A DNA stretch of 64,000 nt, from NCBI GenBank assembly GCA_022414725.1, contig CM039462.1:119757077-119821076 (forward strand), given 5' to 3'. The position numbers and the translations under genes are program-made. The notes under the pieces are model-generated. The model was not told where the DNA came from and did no database searches. It worked only from the letters and a program-made list of their open reading frames with translations. This stretch comes from Microglena sp. YARC (lineage: Eukaryota > Chlorophyta > Chlorophyceae > Chlamydomonadales > Chlamydomonadaceae). This document shows positions 1 to 10,246 of the stretch, one piece after another. Every line of letters begins with the position of its first letter. Position 1 is the stretch's first letter.

Positions 1-65
1 CCGTCGAACCCTAATCAGACATGCCCTTCACTCATGCATGCATACATATATTGTCCTACACACAG

Positions 66-72
66 CCCCCCC

Positions 73-145
<73 letters not shown>

Positions 146-148
146 CAC
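66..148. repeat. Poly-C run followed by (CA)n
   Basis: A run of 24 C at 66-89 is followed by about 58 bp of CA dinucleotides with one interruption near 120. A matching C-run of about 23 bases lies at 1141-1163 after the same unique sequence. These are non-coding simple repeats. Confidence 0.95.
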
Positions 149-819
149 CACTCACACACAAGTTATGCCTTGGTCTTGGTAGGTCAGCAGCCACCTCATA
201 CCAGAGGAGAGGAAGGTCAACCTCATCATAAGGCGTAACATATATTTATGTAGTTATTTGTTTATTGTGTGCAGGAAGTGGAGGCAGCTGTAGCAGGCAA
301 GCATGAGCATCCCCTCCCTGTAGAGGAAAACTTACACGCCTCAATCAGCCTTAGTGTAGCACTAAAAGCTTGAACTGCTGTGTGTACTGGCTCTGGAGGC
401 AGCTGTAGCAGGCACACATGAGATCCCCCATCATGTGTTGAGGAATCCCGACCTGGTGTTAAATATTACAAGCACAATTATAACAAATAGTATTAAACAA
501 ACATTGAAAAACATAAGGATAAAAACACAATTATTTATTTATGTATATTATTATATTTATTATGCATTTATTGTGTGCAGGCACTGAATGCAGCTGTATC
601 AGAAAATAATGACTTACTTAATCAGGCCTCTTGTTAGAAGGCATACTATTTATTCATGTATTGTATTCATTGTGTGCAGGCACTGATTGCTGCTGTATCA
701 GACAAGAATGACAGAATTAATAAGGCGCTTCATAATAAGGCGTACTTTTTTTGTGTGTGTGTGCAAGCACTGTGTGCAGCTGTATCAGACAAGCATGAGC
801 TTTCAATCCCCATGGAGCG

Positions 820-1022
820 CACTATTTCTTTTTTGGGCTACGTGTAGCAGCTTCTAGACAGCTCCCTTTCCCCATCCTTGGACCAAACCCAATACTAGCT
901 AGTGCGTCAGAACGCTGTCATGAAGGGCATTCCAATGACACTGCACTCTCTGGGCTTGACCCAATAGCTAGCCAAGTGTGCTAGCTGGAAGCTGCCATTC
1001 GTAGCCCAAATAAGAAACAATG
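820..1022. mobile_element. hAT-like MITE inserted in an exon copy
   Basis: This is a 203 bp element with terminal inverted repeats. The left end starts CACTATTTCTT and the right end, read in reverse, starts CATTGTTTCTT; both continue into TTTGGGCTACG. It is flanked by a perfect 8-bp direct repeat, ATGGAGCG, at 812-819 and 1023-1030. An 8-bp target duplication and CA...TG ends are typical of hAT elements. There is no coding capacity. The insertion splits a partial lipase exon copy, so that copy already existed when the MITE landed. Confidence 0.85.
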
Positions 1023-1209
1023 ATGGAGCGGAAGGCCGACCTCTCTCCATTCCTGCAGCCTGTGGGTGTGGCGGAGCTCTGAACCCTAATTAGACATGCC
1101 CTTCACTCATGCATGCACAAATATACGTCCTACACACAGCCCCCCCCCCCCCCCCCCCCCCCCGATAAGAATGACATAATCATTATGTGTTTGTATTTAT
1201 TGTGTGCAG

Positions 1210-1371
1210 GCACTGAATGCAGCCGTATCAGACAAGCATGAGCTTTCACTCCCCATGGAACGGAAGGCCGACCTCACTCCTTTCCTGCAGCCTGTGGGTG
1301 TGGCGGAGCTCCAAAAGATAAGGAAGTTGTCGGCGCTCGCTGCCCTAACTTACAAGCCCTGGCTCGTCAAT
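1210..1371 (+). CDS. Class 3 lipase, exon A (upstream exon)
   Basis: This is the first confident exon of a plant/algal-type class 3 lipase that continues to 12,306. It runs from a tgtgcag acceptor (1203-1209) to a GTGAGC donor at 1372, in phase 0 at both ends. It encodes 54 residues, including a helical stretch near RKLSALAALTYKP of the kind that precedes the catalytic domain in plastid phospholipase-like lipases. Exons to its left, including the start codon, are outside the window or not recognisable. All recognised introns in this gene are phase 0. The gene would hydrolyse acyl-lipids; substrate and location are not visible here. Confidence 0.7.
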
Positions 1372-1762
1372 GTGAGCATGTGTGTTGCAGTGTAGCAGTG
1401 TAAATTAATCAATGTAGTAAGTGTGTTAATCAATGTATGCACCCATAACACCAAGCCAACTCCAAATCAGCACCAAAGCAGCACACAACCAAGACCAAAG
1501 CACCATACCATCACTAAGCACACCATGCACTCAACCTCAACACCATACCATACCAGTACCAAAGCACCAAACTTGCACTAACCACACACCACACCAGCAC
1601 AAACCACTTCAACACACACCACACCACACCACACACCAAACCACTTCAAACCATACTCTAACCGCACACCACACCAGCATTAATCACTTAAACACACCAC
1701 ATACCACACACCAAACCACTCCAAACCACACACTAAGCACACCATGCACTCAACCTGTACAG
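1372..1762 (+). repeat. Intron with (accac)-rich minisatellite
   Basis: This short intron lies between lipase exons A and B. It is mostly degenerate repeats of caaacc/cacacc (about 1500-1750), including a direct repeat of the accatgcactcaacct segment near 1524 and 1741. No other feature is seen. Confidence 0.7.
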
Positions 1763-1852
1763 GCAACAAGTCTGAAGAGGCGTCTGAAGATGGATCTGGT
1801 CAACAGCTCTTGGGCAATTAAAGGGGCCCTCCAACTCCGCATCGATGAAGAG
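1763..1852 (+). CDS. Class 3 lipase, exon B
   Basis: This is a 30-codon exon from a ctgtacag acceptor (AG at 1761-1762) to a GTAGGA donor at 1853, phase 0 at both ends and open in the frame used by its neighbours. It encodes a basic then amphipathic segment (ATSLKRRLKMDLVNSSWAIK). Plant lipases of this group have a comparable, poorly conserved linker here. Assignment rests mainly on matching splice phase and position, so it is less certain than the catalytic exons. Confidence 0.55.
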
Positions 1853-2604
1853 GTAGGAATACTTCATAATATATAAATATATATATACATGTATATGCTT
1901 TAATTTACTGTATAATAAATATAATATAAAATACATATATGTATATAAATTTAATAGTATGTATATGAAATGTTTGCTTCTTTCATGCGTTTAAGATAAA
2001 TGGATAATGCAACACTGGTAGGAATGTCTCCGCCTTTCTTTCTGAATCCTCGGTGGGCGCTGTTTAGTTTATGGGGTCCCTCTTCCTGGGGTGAAAGTCC
2101 TTTCAATACAAAAACACTGTTACGTCTGGTCGGGTCACAGGTGATCAACAACTTAAGCATATTATTTGTTGAGTAAAATAAATTATCTTACATTTATAAA
2201 GTCATAAGTTGCGTCGCAAGCGGAGAGTGTTGGCAACAGAACGACAGGAGGCAACGGAAATGGAGCTGACCAGAGCCAGTTAGTTATGAGACAGTTGGCT
2301 GACGTGTCAGGCTTCGTCTCGGTCGTCAGTCGGACAAACGGACAACGGGGTGGATCTGGGAGCTCTGGCCCCCCAGAAGGAGGGGCTCTGCCAAAAAATG
2401 CTCTGCAATCCTATCAGTCTGTAATACCTTGGCCCGCATGGTGCTCATAATAATGTTTGCTTGCTACAATCTTGCTTCCTTGCAATATTGGCTTTCATTT
2501 TCTGAGGATTTGTTGGAAGACCCCTCCCGGATATTGTGGAGCAGGCTTGTCTTCGGTCAATAATGGCCTGTCGATGGCAATGTTATGTATTGTAATTGTA
2601 ATAT

Positions 2605-2656
2605 CATGTAATGTAATGTAATGTAATGTAATGTAATGTAATGTAATGTAATGTAA
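2605..2656. repeat. (TAATG)n pentamer array
   Basis: About ten copies of TAATG lie in tandem. The complementary (CATTA)n array recurs at about 6025-6066 near the 3' end of the LINE fragment, so this may be a tail left by a related retroelement. Confidence 0.85.
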
Positions 2657-2707
2657 CATATTTCCTTGTCCAATGTAACTTTTAAGCATTATATACATAC
2701 TCTTAAT

Positions 2708-2795
2708 CTAACGAGCTCAGGCTTGGTTGGTACAGTAGTACTAGTCTTGACTAAGAGGTCTGGGGGATTCAAACCCGTTGCTGGGTTCACGATTG
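2708..2795 (+). mobile_element. tRNA-like SINE head, degenerate
   Basis: The segment has an internal-promoter layout: GAGCTCAGGCTTGGTTGGTA resembles the D-arm and A-box. After an anticodon-arm-like CTTGACTAAGAGGTC comes a T-arm-like GGGATTCAAACCC resembling a B-box. The acceptor stem does not pair, so it is not a functional tRNA. A tRNA-derived SINE fragment is the likeliest origin. Confidence 0.4.
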
Positions 2796-2883
2796 CCGAC
2801 CTGCCGCCTTGGAAGAAGCTGAGAACTTTCCTCCGTGCAGTCGCACAGTAGTCCGAGCTCAGGTACCGTAGCGGTACTTCCAC

Positions 2884-3466
2884 ATCACACCATTATATTG
2901 AATGTACTTCCACATGAACACCATTATATTGAATGTACTTCGACATGCACTCCATTAGATGGTACGTACTTCCACATGCACACCATCAGATTGAATGTAC
3001 TTTCACATGCACACCGTACAATTGAATGTACTTCCACACGCACACCATCAGATTGAATGTTCTTCCACATGCACACCATCAGATTGAATGTACTTCCACA
3101 TGCACACCATACGATTGAATGTACTTCCACATGCACACCATACGATTGATTGTACTTCTACATTAACACTATCAGATTGAATGTACTTCCAGATGCACAC
3201 CATCAGATTGAATGTACTTCCAGATGCACACCATCAGATTGAATGTACTTCCAGATGCACACCATCAGATTGAATGTACTTCCAGATGCACACCATCAGA
3301 TTGAATGTACTTCCAGATGCACACCATACGATTGAATGTACTTCCAGATGCACACCATCAGATTGAATGTACTTCCAGATGCACACCATCAGATTGAATG
3401 TACTTCCAGATGCACACCATACGATTGAATGTACTTCCAGATGCACACCATACGATTGAATGAACA
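2884..3466. repeat. 31-bp minisatellite (gattgaatgtacttcc...)
   Basis: About 18 tandem units of roughly 31 bp have the core gattgaatgtacttccagat followed by gcacaccatac or gcacaccatca. Open frames through it exist only because the unit lacks stops; it is not coding. Confidence 0.95.
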
Positions 3467-3469
3467 GTT

Positions 3470-4440
3470 ATACCCATCCCATCAAGCACACTAACCACAC
3501 CATTCCATCCCACCAAACACACTACACACACCAATCCAATTGAATACACAACCCACACCATCCCATCCTATCAAACACACTAACCTCACCATCCCATCCA
3601 ACACACAACCCACACCATCCCATCCAACACACTGCCCACACCATCCCATCACATGGAACCCACTACCCACACCATCCCATCCAACACACAGCCCACACCA
3701 TTGCATCCCACACATAGCCCACACCATCCCATCCAACACACAGCCCACACCATCCCATCCAACACACTTCCCACACCATCACATGGAACCCACTACCCAC
3801 GCCATCCCATCCAACACACAGCCCACACCATCCCATCACATGGAACCCACTACCCACACCATCCCATCCAACACACAGCCCACACCATTGCATCCCATAC
3901 ACAGCCCACACCATCCCATCCAACACACAGCCCACACCATCCCATCCAACACACTTCCCACACCATCACATGGAACCCACTACCCACACCATCACATCCA
4001 ACACACAGCCCACACCATTCCCATCCAACACACAGCCCACACCATCCCATCCAACACACAGCCCACACCATTGCATCCCACACACAGCCCACACCATCCC
4101 ATCCAACACACAGACCACACCATCCCATCCAACACACTTCCCACACCATCACATGGAAACCACTATCCACACCATCACATCCAACACACAGCCCACACCA
4201 TTCCCATCCAACACACAGCCCACACCATCCCATCCAACACACTGCCCACACTATCGCATCCAACACACTGCCCACATCAACCCATCCAACACACTTCCCA
4301 CACCATCCCATCCAACACACTGCCCACACCATCCCATCCAACACACTGACCACACCATCCCATCCAACAAACAACCCACACCATCCCACCACATTGAACC
4401 CAATACCCACACCATCCCATCCAACACACAACCCACACCA
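3470..4440. repeat. ~25-bp minisatellite (cccacaccatcccatccaac)
   Basis: Degenerate tandem repeats of about 25 bp are built on cacaccatcccatccaacac. Longer internal periods reflect block duplication. Long open frames on both strands are repeat artefacts. Confidence 0.95.
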
Positions 4441-5075
4441 TCCCATCCCATCCCATCCCTTACCTTACCTTACCTTACCTTACCTAACCTTACCTTACCT
4501 TCCTTTCCCTTTCCATCCCGTCCCGTCCCATCCCTCCCCTTCCCATCCCTTCCCTTCCCATTCCATCCCTTCCCTTCCCATCCCACCCCTTCCCTTCCCT
4601 TCCCTTCCCTTCCCTTCCCTTCCCTTCCCATCCCTTCCCATCCCTTCCCTTCCCTTCCCTTCCCTTCCCTTCCCTTCCCTTCCCTTCCCTTCCCTTCCCT
4701 TCCCTTCCCTTCCCTTCCCTTCCCTTCCCTTCCCTTCCTTCCCACCTCATCCCATCCCATCCCTTCCCATCCCATCCCATCCCATCCCTTCCCATCCCAT
4801 CCCAATCCCATCCCATCCCATCCCATCCCATCCCATCCCATCCCATCCCATCCCATCCCATCCCATCCTTCCCTTCCCATCCCATCCCATCCCATCCCAC
4901 CCCATCCCATCCCACCCCATCCCACCCCATCCCATCCCTTCCTTCCCTTCCCTTCCTTCCCACCCCCATCCCTTCCCATCCCATCCCATCCCATCCCATC
5001 CCATCCCACCCCATCCACCCTATCCCACCCATCCCATCCCACCCCCACCTCATCCCATCCCATCCCATCCCATCC
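4441..5075. repeat. Pentamer array: CCTTA, CCCTT, CCCAT
   Basis: Three related pentanucleotide blocks follow in series: about 4455-4500 is (CCTTA)n, about 4510-4740 mostly (CCCTT)n, and about 4745-5070 mostly (CCCAT)n. The polypyrimidine (+) strand runs straight into the acceptor of the exon at 5081, so the array acts as its polypyrimidine tract. Confidence 0.95.
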
Positions 5076-5080
5076 AATAG

Positions 5081-5305
5081 ACTGAGTCAACGACCCGGAT
5101 GGGAAGCTTCAATAAATTGATCAGCAGCACTCTCAACGCCGAAGATAACTATCTCAAGTTCTCGTTCCTGGAGTGGTTTTCCTGTGACGAGCCTTCGACC
5201 AACACGCGTTACTTTGTGATCATGGGTTCCGACACCGTTGACCATTGGCGCTTGAATCTGTCGGTGGATCCTGTGACGTTTGAAGACCCCAGCTTGGGTG
5301 TCAAG
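5081..5305 (+). CDS. Class 3 lipase, exon C (start of catalytic domain)
   Basis: This 75-codon exon runs from acceptor ccaatag (ends 5080) to donor GTAAGT at 5306, phase 0. It encodes the start of the lipase alpha/beta-hydrolase domain. The stretch EWFSCDEPSTNTRYFVIMGS followed by HWRLNLSVDP corresponds to the WF.CDD..T.TRYFVIQGS...W..N block typical of plant and algal class 3 lipases of the plastid lipase group. It is followed by two decayed copies of its own 3' half within the next intron. Confidence 0.85.
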
Positions 5306-5640
5306 GTAAGTGCCGGAACAAGGTTTTAGTAGGTAGCGTTTGCGAGGGGGTGACGAGCCTTGAACCCACACATGGTACTGCGTGGTGATGGGCTCCGACA
5401 CAGTTGACCATTGGCGCTTGAATCTGTCGGTGGATCCTGTGATTCGAAGACCCCAGCTTGGGTGTCAAGGTGAGGGCCAGGACGAGGTTTCAGTAGGTAG
5501 CGTTTGGGAGGGTGGGAGAACCTTCAGCCCACACATGGTACTGCGTGGTGATGGGCGAATACCATTTAACGCTGGCGCTTGAATCTGTGGGTGGACCCTG
5601 TGCTGTTTGATGACCCCAGCTTGGGTGTGTAGGTAAGGCA
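5306..5640 (+). repeat. Two tandem copies of the exon C 3' half
   Basis: The 3' part of exon C, with its donor and about 50 bp of intron, is repeated at about 5352-5469 (then gtgagg) and 5517-5632 (then gtaagg), a period near 165 bp. Both keep the accattggcgcttgaatctg core or part of it and the accccagcttgggtgt end plus a plausible GT donor, but contain frameshifts and stops. Recurrent unequal duplication across the exon-intron boundary is the simplest reading. Confidence 0.85.
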
Positions 5641-5689
5641 CAGGTTTTAATAGGTAGCGGTTGGGAGTGCAGGAGGGTCGCATGGATGG

Positions 5690-6020
5690 TTATATGAGTG
5701 GATGGATGGTTGGGTGGATGGATGGATAGATGAGTAGATGGTTGGATGGATTAGTGGATGGGTGGATGGATGAGTACATGGATGGTTGGATGTATGGTTT
5801 TGTGGATGGATGGATGGACGGATGGATGAGTAGATGGGTGGATGGATGAGTGGATGGTTGGTCAGGTGGATGGATGGATGGATGAGTATATGGGTGGATG
5901 GACGAGTTTATGAATGGATGAGTGTATGGATGGATGAGTAGATGGGTGGATGGATGGATGAAAAGATGGAAGGATGAGAAGATGGGTGGATGGATGGATG
6001 AGTAGATAGATGGTTGGATG
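5690..6020. repeat. (GGAT)n-rich minisatellite
   Basis: Degenerate ggatggatgagtagatgg repeats fill this part of the intron. No gene is seen. Confidence 0.9.
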
Positions 6021-6024
6021 TATG

Positions 6025-6066
6025 CATTACATTACATTACATTACATTACATTACATTGCATTACA
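6025..6066. repeat. (CATTA)n pentamer array
   Basis: About eight tandem copies of CATTA. It lies about 260 bp beyond the 3' end of the minus-strand LINE fragment and may be its tail or a target-site remnant. The complementary array occurs at 2605-2656. Confidence 0.7.
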
Positions 6067-6326
6067 TGTTAAAGTCTACTTGACACCGCGAGGGTGTATG
6101 AGACTCTGTGCTTTAAACAAAAAGAAAAAGCACCCACAAAGCAAAAAACCCCATTACATCAGGGGTGTGTCGAGGACAAACAAACCAAGCTCCCAACCAC
6201 CATTTTGGTGGCGTAGGTATTAAACCCCTTAGAGCCGGACCCAGATCTCAACCACTTACAGTGGCGGAGGTAAGAAGCTAACAAATGAGAAGTCACAAGA
6301 AGAAAAGAAAAAAAAGGGATACTAAA

Positions 6327-7465
6327 TTACGGTGCCACTAAGCAGTCCAGGGCTTCCTGTCTTGCTCTTCTACAAGTAGAAAGATAGTCGGCTAGGTTGC
6401 TCCAGAAAGTCTTAGTGCCATTTCCATTCATAAAGGTTCTGAATGTGGAATCGCAGAATTCCACATTCCATACGGTTAAGTCGGTATCCTCATGGACATG
6501 CCTATAAATATCTGTAAACAGCTTCTGGTAGCGGAGGCAGATATCATTATAAAAAGGGCACTCAAACATATGCATTTCATCCTCAGGTTTTTGGAACCCA
6601 CACATTTGACAGTATCTCATTGAACAAGGGATGTGTGCTCTATCCACCACCCTCATTCTTTCTGTGTTCAGCCAATGGGAACCCATTCTAAACTGTGCTA
6701 TAGAACGAATCTGATCCTGCTTATGTAAGGCAGATGTAAAGGGAATCAAGCCATTCTCATCATTGCTGTTGGCTGCAAACCATTTCTGGTATCGGAGGCG
6801 TTTAAAGCCAACCCTTCTCTCATCAGGGATGTCTCTGACTGCATTGGTGTCACTTGGGTACTTAGACCTCCATGACTCAAAGACTTCAGACATAATACCT
6901 TCGACATCGACAGCCTGCAAAATGTTGAGGTTTTTACTGGATCCTAGCTTGTGGAGAGCACAACGTAAGTCATGAACCCAGCCAGTGTCGGAATCAAAAG
7001 ATTCATCAAGAGCCATTCTAATGAGATCCTCAGGTTCTTTATCTATGGTCTTGTTCCAGAAGCGCAAAGCTTGTTTAAGCCAAGCAAAACACAACGGGGT
7101 TCTACCCAGCTCTTCCATGATAATATTAGATGTAGTAGATTGGCAAACACCCAACATTGGTCATTTGAGATAAGTGTGTTGTTCAGAATAGAAGGAGCCC
7201 ACACCTCACATCCAAAATTCAGGATAGGTTGTACAAGAGAATCAAACAGGTGGGTGAGAATATCAATATTGTATATCTCCATAGTATGGCATCGCCTACG
7301 GAGCATGTGGTGAGCCTTTTGGGCCTTAGCGAGCATCCTAGAAAAAGCAGCTTTTGCACGATTGCTTGAGTCACCATCCACAAAGAGGGATCCCAAGTAG
7401 ATAAAAGATAACTTTGTAGAAAGCTGTGCTCCATCATAGACAAATTTGTAATCAGGATCCATACG
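6327..7465 (-). pseudogene. LINE reverse-transcriptase ORF, 3' fragment, frameshifted
   Basis: Two overlapping minus-strand frames (7462-7043, then 7157-6327) together match the C-terminal part of a non-LTR retrotransposon polyprotein. The first has the post-RT segment SFIYLGSLF and LFDSLVQPILNFGCEVW. The second continues with MLGVCQSTTSN, ELGRTPL, ALRFWNK, and near the end a C..C...H...C cluster (CQMCGF...HMFECPFY). A frameshift or short deletion near 7,150 separates them. The catalytic RT palm (YADD) is missing, so this is a 5'-truncated dead copy inserted antisense in a lipase intron. Confidence 0.85.
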
Positions 7466-7529
7466 GGCCTCATCATTTTCTCATCATGCATGAGAAAATA
7501 AGTAGATCTATGTGTTGTGCCTCAACTTG

Positions 7530-7700
7530 GATCATAAGAAACATGTGTGGTATGCTTCTCCTTCTCCTACCACACTAAGCATCACCCAGTCATGTGTGGT
7601 ATGCTTCTTCTTCTCCTCCTCCTCCTCCTCCTCCTCCTCCTCCTCCTCCTCCTCCTCCTCATCCTCTCTCCACACTGAGCATCACCCTGCCATATGTGTT
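7530..7700. repeat. (CTC)n microsatellite in a duplicated block
   Basis: About 17 CTC/CTT triplets (7,608-7,662) are flanked by copies of a short block resembling atgtgtggtatgcttctcct and cacactgagcatcaccc. This is simple repeat expansion just upstream of exon D. Confidence 0.85.
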
Positions 7701-7742
7701 TTTTCCTTTTCCTCATCACTACCTTCGCCGCTGTTGTTGCAG

Positions 7743-7847
7743 ATTCATGAAGGAGCCTATGAAGCAGCCAAGGCATTGTATGCACGCTTCTTGCCATCAA
7801 TCAAGGAGTACCTGACGGAAAATCCAACCGGCAAAATTTGTTTTACA
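7743..7847 (+). CDS. Class 3 lipase, exon D
   Basis: This 35-codon exon runs from acceptor gttgcag (ends 7742) to donor GTGAGT at 7848, phase 0. It encodes IHEGAYEAAKALYARFLPSI and then EYLTENPTGKICFT. This is the helix and beta-strand that lead into the nucleophile elbow of class 3 lipases (plant equivalents read VHRGIYEAAK...). The next exon starts with the GHS motif exactly where expected. Confidence 0.9.
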
Positions 7848-7916
7848 GTGAGTGCTGCCTGTGTATGTTGATCTATCTACCTGTTTTGTATGTCCATCTA
7901 TTTAGGAGGTTAGATG

Positions 7917-8121
7917 CCCCCCCCCCCCCCCCCCCCCCCCCCCCGCCCCCAAACTTTGGAGGACCATTATTCTTTTTTCTACTTGGCCAAATTAAGAAAT
8001 AAAGCCGGATTCTTCATCCTCTCCATGATATCTACAAAGTTGGATGATGGTGTCATTTTGGTTAGAAGTTGCCCCCCCCCTTGCCTATAACCCTATTTAA
8101 CTGATATTGGGGGCTAACCAA

Positions 8122-8151
<30 letters not shown>
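7917..8151. repeat. Long poly-C and poly-G runs
   Basis: A run of about 28 C near 7917-7944 (with one G just after it) and a run of about 27 G near 8125-8151 lie 180 bp apart in the same intron, in opposite orientation. The two could pair across the interval or form G-quadruplex-type structures. Length in the assembly is unreliable. Confidence 0.9.
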
Positions 8152-8153
<2 letters not shown>

Positions 8154-8475
8154 TTTTACAATTTAAAAATATAAACAGTTATTCATATGCACACCTGTTG
8201 CCCTCCACCAAGAAGCCAAGATCGCTGAAGTGATACTCTTAAAACTTTTCAAGACCGCTGACAGCAACGTCATAAGGGAAGGGCACTGGATTCAACTTTC
8301 TCTTGAGAAGGGCTTTTTATTCTTTGCTCATGGCATTAATGCAGCAGATATTGCGACTTTGCCGATTGAGCATCTATCGTGACTTTGCCATTTGGTTTGT
8401 CCGGGTGCACTGATTGTGCACCTCCCATACCGTACGTATTGTGACCTTGCCAAGTTGAAGGCAAAGTGTATTTGG

Positions 8476-8850
8476 TCATGTTTGACAGTTATGATGATGT
8501 CCTGCCAGTTATAGAAATTCAGGGGGATGAACTGGACAAACCGTTTCCACGAGAACTCGTACTTGGTACTTCGTCGAGAATTTTTGCCTGAAAATCGAAT
8601 TCTTTACAATTTGGCCTGGAATTCTCGAGAATTCTCTACGAAGTACGAAACGTTTGTCCAGTTCATCCCCTGAATTGCTAAAGAAGAAGCAAAAATAGGG
8701 CTTTTGTAAACCCCTTTGACCCTCTCGGTTTCAACAAAACGACTGGCCAGCAAAACAAAGTGGGTCAAAGAGGGTCGAAGAGGTTTACCCACGCCCTGGT
8801 TTCGCTTCTTATTTTTTCCGGCAGGATGTCATTATAGCTGTCAAACGTGA
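8476..8850. mobile_element. Nested inverted-repeat (foldback/MITE-like) element
   Basis: The outer arms, 8476-8506 and 8820-8850, are about 31 bp and nearly complementary (tcatgtttgacagttatgat against tcacgtttgacagctataat in reverse). An inner pair, about 8515-8580 and 8620-8676, shares attcagggggatgaactgga and an aagtacgaa segment. There is no ORF. This looks like a non-autonomous foldback element; I could not define a target-site duplication. Confidence 0.65.
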
Positions 8851-9190
8851 TAATGCGTTTCATTCTCATTTACATTCTCATTCACACATGCGAGTCCCTT
8901 TCTCACACGTCATTCTCGCATTTCATTCTCTGTAACCTACCCCCTTGGCTACCCCCTGAACTGTAACTCGTCATTCTTGCGTGCCAGTCCCTTTCTTACA
9001 TGTAATTCTCACATTCCAGTCCTTTTAGCCTAATTTACTACCCCCTGGACTGTAACATGCATTCTCACACACCAGTTTATGTAGCCTAATTGGCTACCAC
9101 CTGGACTGTAACATGCATTCTCACATTCTAGTCCCCCTAGACTGTAACATACATACACATATACTTGCCAGCCGCGACCTCCTCACCCCA
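8851..9190. repeat. Degenerate minisatellite (cattctcacat.../actgtaac...)
   Basis: Imperfect repeats of roughly 60-70 bp combine cattctcacattccagtcc, tagcctaattggctacc and ctggactgtaacatg. Intronic; no gene seen. Confidence 0.65.
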
Positions 9191-9533
9191 GGGACACTCA
9201 ATTGGTGGTAGCATAGCCATGGCACTGCTGCCGATGTGTAAATCTATCTATCTAACTAACTAACTAACTAACCAACCGACTACCTAACCCATGCACAATC
9301 CCCAGGGACACTCCGTTGGTGATACTAACTGATTAACTAACCCATGCAAAATCCTCTTCACCCCAGGGACACTCCATTGGTGGTAGCATGGCAATGGCTC
9401 TAACGCTGATGTGTAAATCTATCTAACTAACTAAATCACTAACTAACCAACCAACCCATGCACAATCCCCAGGGACACTCCATTGGTGGTGCTAACTGAT
9501 TAACCAACCCATGCAAAATCCACTTCACCCCAG
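9189..9533 (+). repeat. Four partial copies of the nucleophile-elbow exon start
   Basis: Upstream of the true exon at 9534, the sequence cccag plus ggacactc(a/c) appears at 9192, 9306, 9367 and 9473. The copies at 9192 and 9367 extend about 48 bp, then hit an in-frame atgtgtaaatct divergence; those at 9306 and 9473 keep fewer than 20 bp. All keep the AG acceptor and still read Gly-His-Ser. Between them are (ctaa)n tetramers. They are decayed duplicates of the acceptor plus exon start. Confidence 0.85.
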
Positions 9534-9725
9534 GGACACTCAATCGGTGGTAGCATGGCAACGGCGCTGATGCTGATGTGTATCTGCCGCGGGGAATTAA
9601 AAATCGAAAATATTGCGGACGTGTACACTTTTGGTGTGCCTTCTGTCTTCCTGGAGGGAGAGTCTTGCTTCAGCCGTGTACTTAAAAATGAGTCCTTCGA
9701 CTCCTCCGGTGCCATCCATGATCAT
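9534..9725 (+). CDS. Class 3 lipase, exon E (catalytic Ser)
   Basis: This 64-codon exon runs from acceptor ccccag (ends 9533) to donor GTGAGT at 9726, phase 0. It opens with GHSIGGSMATALML, the G-H-S-x-G-G nucleophile elbow with the catalytic serine, then YTFGVPSVFLEG, matching the VITYGAPFV.CGG block of plant relatives, which precedes the catalytic Asp region. The last residues are SSGAIHDH. Partial copies of both its 5' and its 3' end lie in the flanking introns. Confidence 0.9.
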
Positions 9726-9817
9726 GTGAGTTTTTAGATGGGGTGTGGGTGTGTAGGTGAAGAGAGAGGGGAACAGGTGGAGAGAGAGGGGAGCAGGTGA
9801 GGAGAGAAGGGGGGCAA

Positions 9818-9991
9818 CCGTGTCCTTCAAAATGAGTCATTCGACCCCTCTGGTTCCATCCATGACCTTGTGAGTCTCTAGACGGTGTGTGTGTGTGTGT
9901 GAAGCAAGAGGGGAGCAAGTCAGGATAGAAGGGGGGGAAACGTGTCCTTAGGAATGAGTCCTTCAAGCCCTCCGGTGCCATCCATGACCAT
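9818..9991 (+). repeat. Two copies of the exon E 3' end
   Basis: The last about 50 bp of exon E recur at 9818-9869 (followed by gtgagt) and 9941-9991 (followed by gtgcgt). Both keep the atgagtc core and the ccatccatgac end, separated by about 120 bp of gag-rich intron. This mirrors the duplicated 5' end of the same exon. Confidence 0.85.
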
Positions 9992-9999
9992 GTGCGTGT

Positions 10000-10195
10000 T
10001 TCTAGACAGAGGGTGGGTGGGTGGGTGTGAAGAGACAGGGGGGCAGGTGAAGAGAGAGGGGGGGCAGGTGAGGAAAGAGGGGGGGGCAGGTGAAGAGAGA
10101 GGGGGGCGGGGTGAAGAGAGAGGGGGGGCAGGTGAGGATAGGGGGGGGGGGGGGGGGGGGGGGGGGGAAGAGAGAGGGGGGCAGGTGAGGAGAGA
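10000..10195. repeat. G-rich minisatellite with poly-G run
   Basis: gaagagagaggggggcaggt repeats end in a run of about 26 G near 10,142-10,167. Intronic; no gene. Confidence 0.9.
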
Positions 10196-10246
10196 TCTAC
10201 CCACCCATCCACCACCTACATACCCAACTGCCTCCCTGCTCCTCAG

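Larger units (their letters stand above)
1..1141 (+). repeat. Tandem partial copies of lipase exon 1210-1371
   Basis: At least five partial copies of the start of the exon at 1210 lie upstream of it, near 275-329, 389-429, 581-613, 680-715 and 763-819. The last resumes after a MITE at 1023-1079. Three follow a recognisable tgtgcag acceptor. The 62 bp next to the C-run recur at 5-66 and 1080-1141, so the whole block looks like a duplicated module. Copies carry stops or lose the frame, so I read them as non-coding duplicates. Whether any is ever spliced cannot be judged from sequence. Confidence 0.75.
1853..5080 (+). other. Large lipase intron filled with repeats
   Basis: This intron separates exon B from the first catalytic-domain exon. 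1853-2580 holds AT-rich then unique sequence with no gene seen. It then holds a TAATG pentamer array, a tRNA-like SINE head, two minisatellites and a 600-bp pentamer array, each listed separately. A small exon could be hidden here, but I found none with convincing similarity. Confidence 0.6.

Noticed and set aside
2708..2795. Functional tRNA gene
   Set aside because: A- and B-box-like sequences are present but the acceptor and anticodon stems do not pair properly; kept only as a SINE-like remnant.
3540..5090. Long open frames on both strands (up to 475 codons)
   Set aside because: They are translations of minisatellite and pentamer repeats lacking stops in every frame; no sequence complexity.
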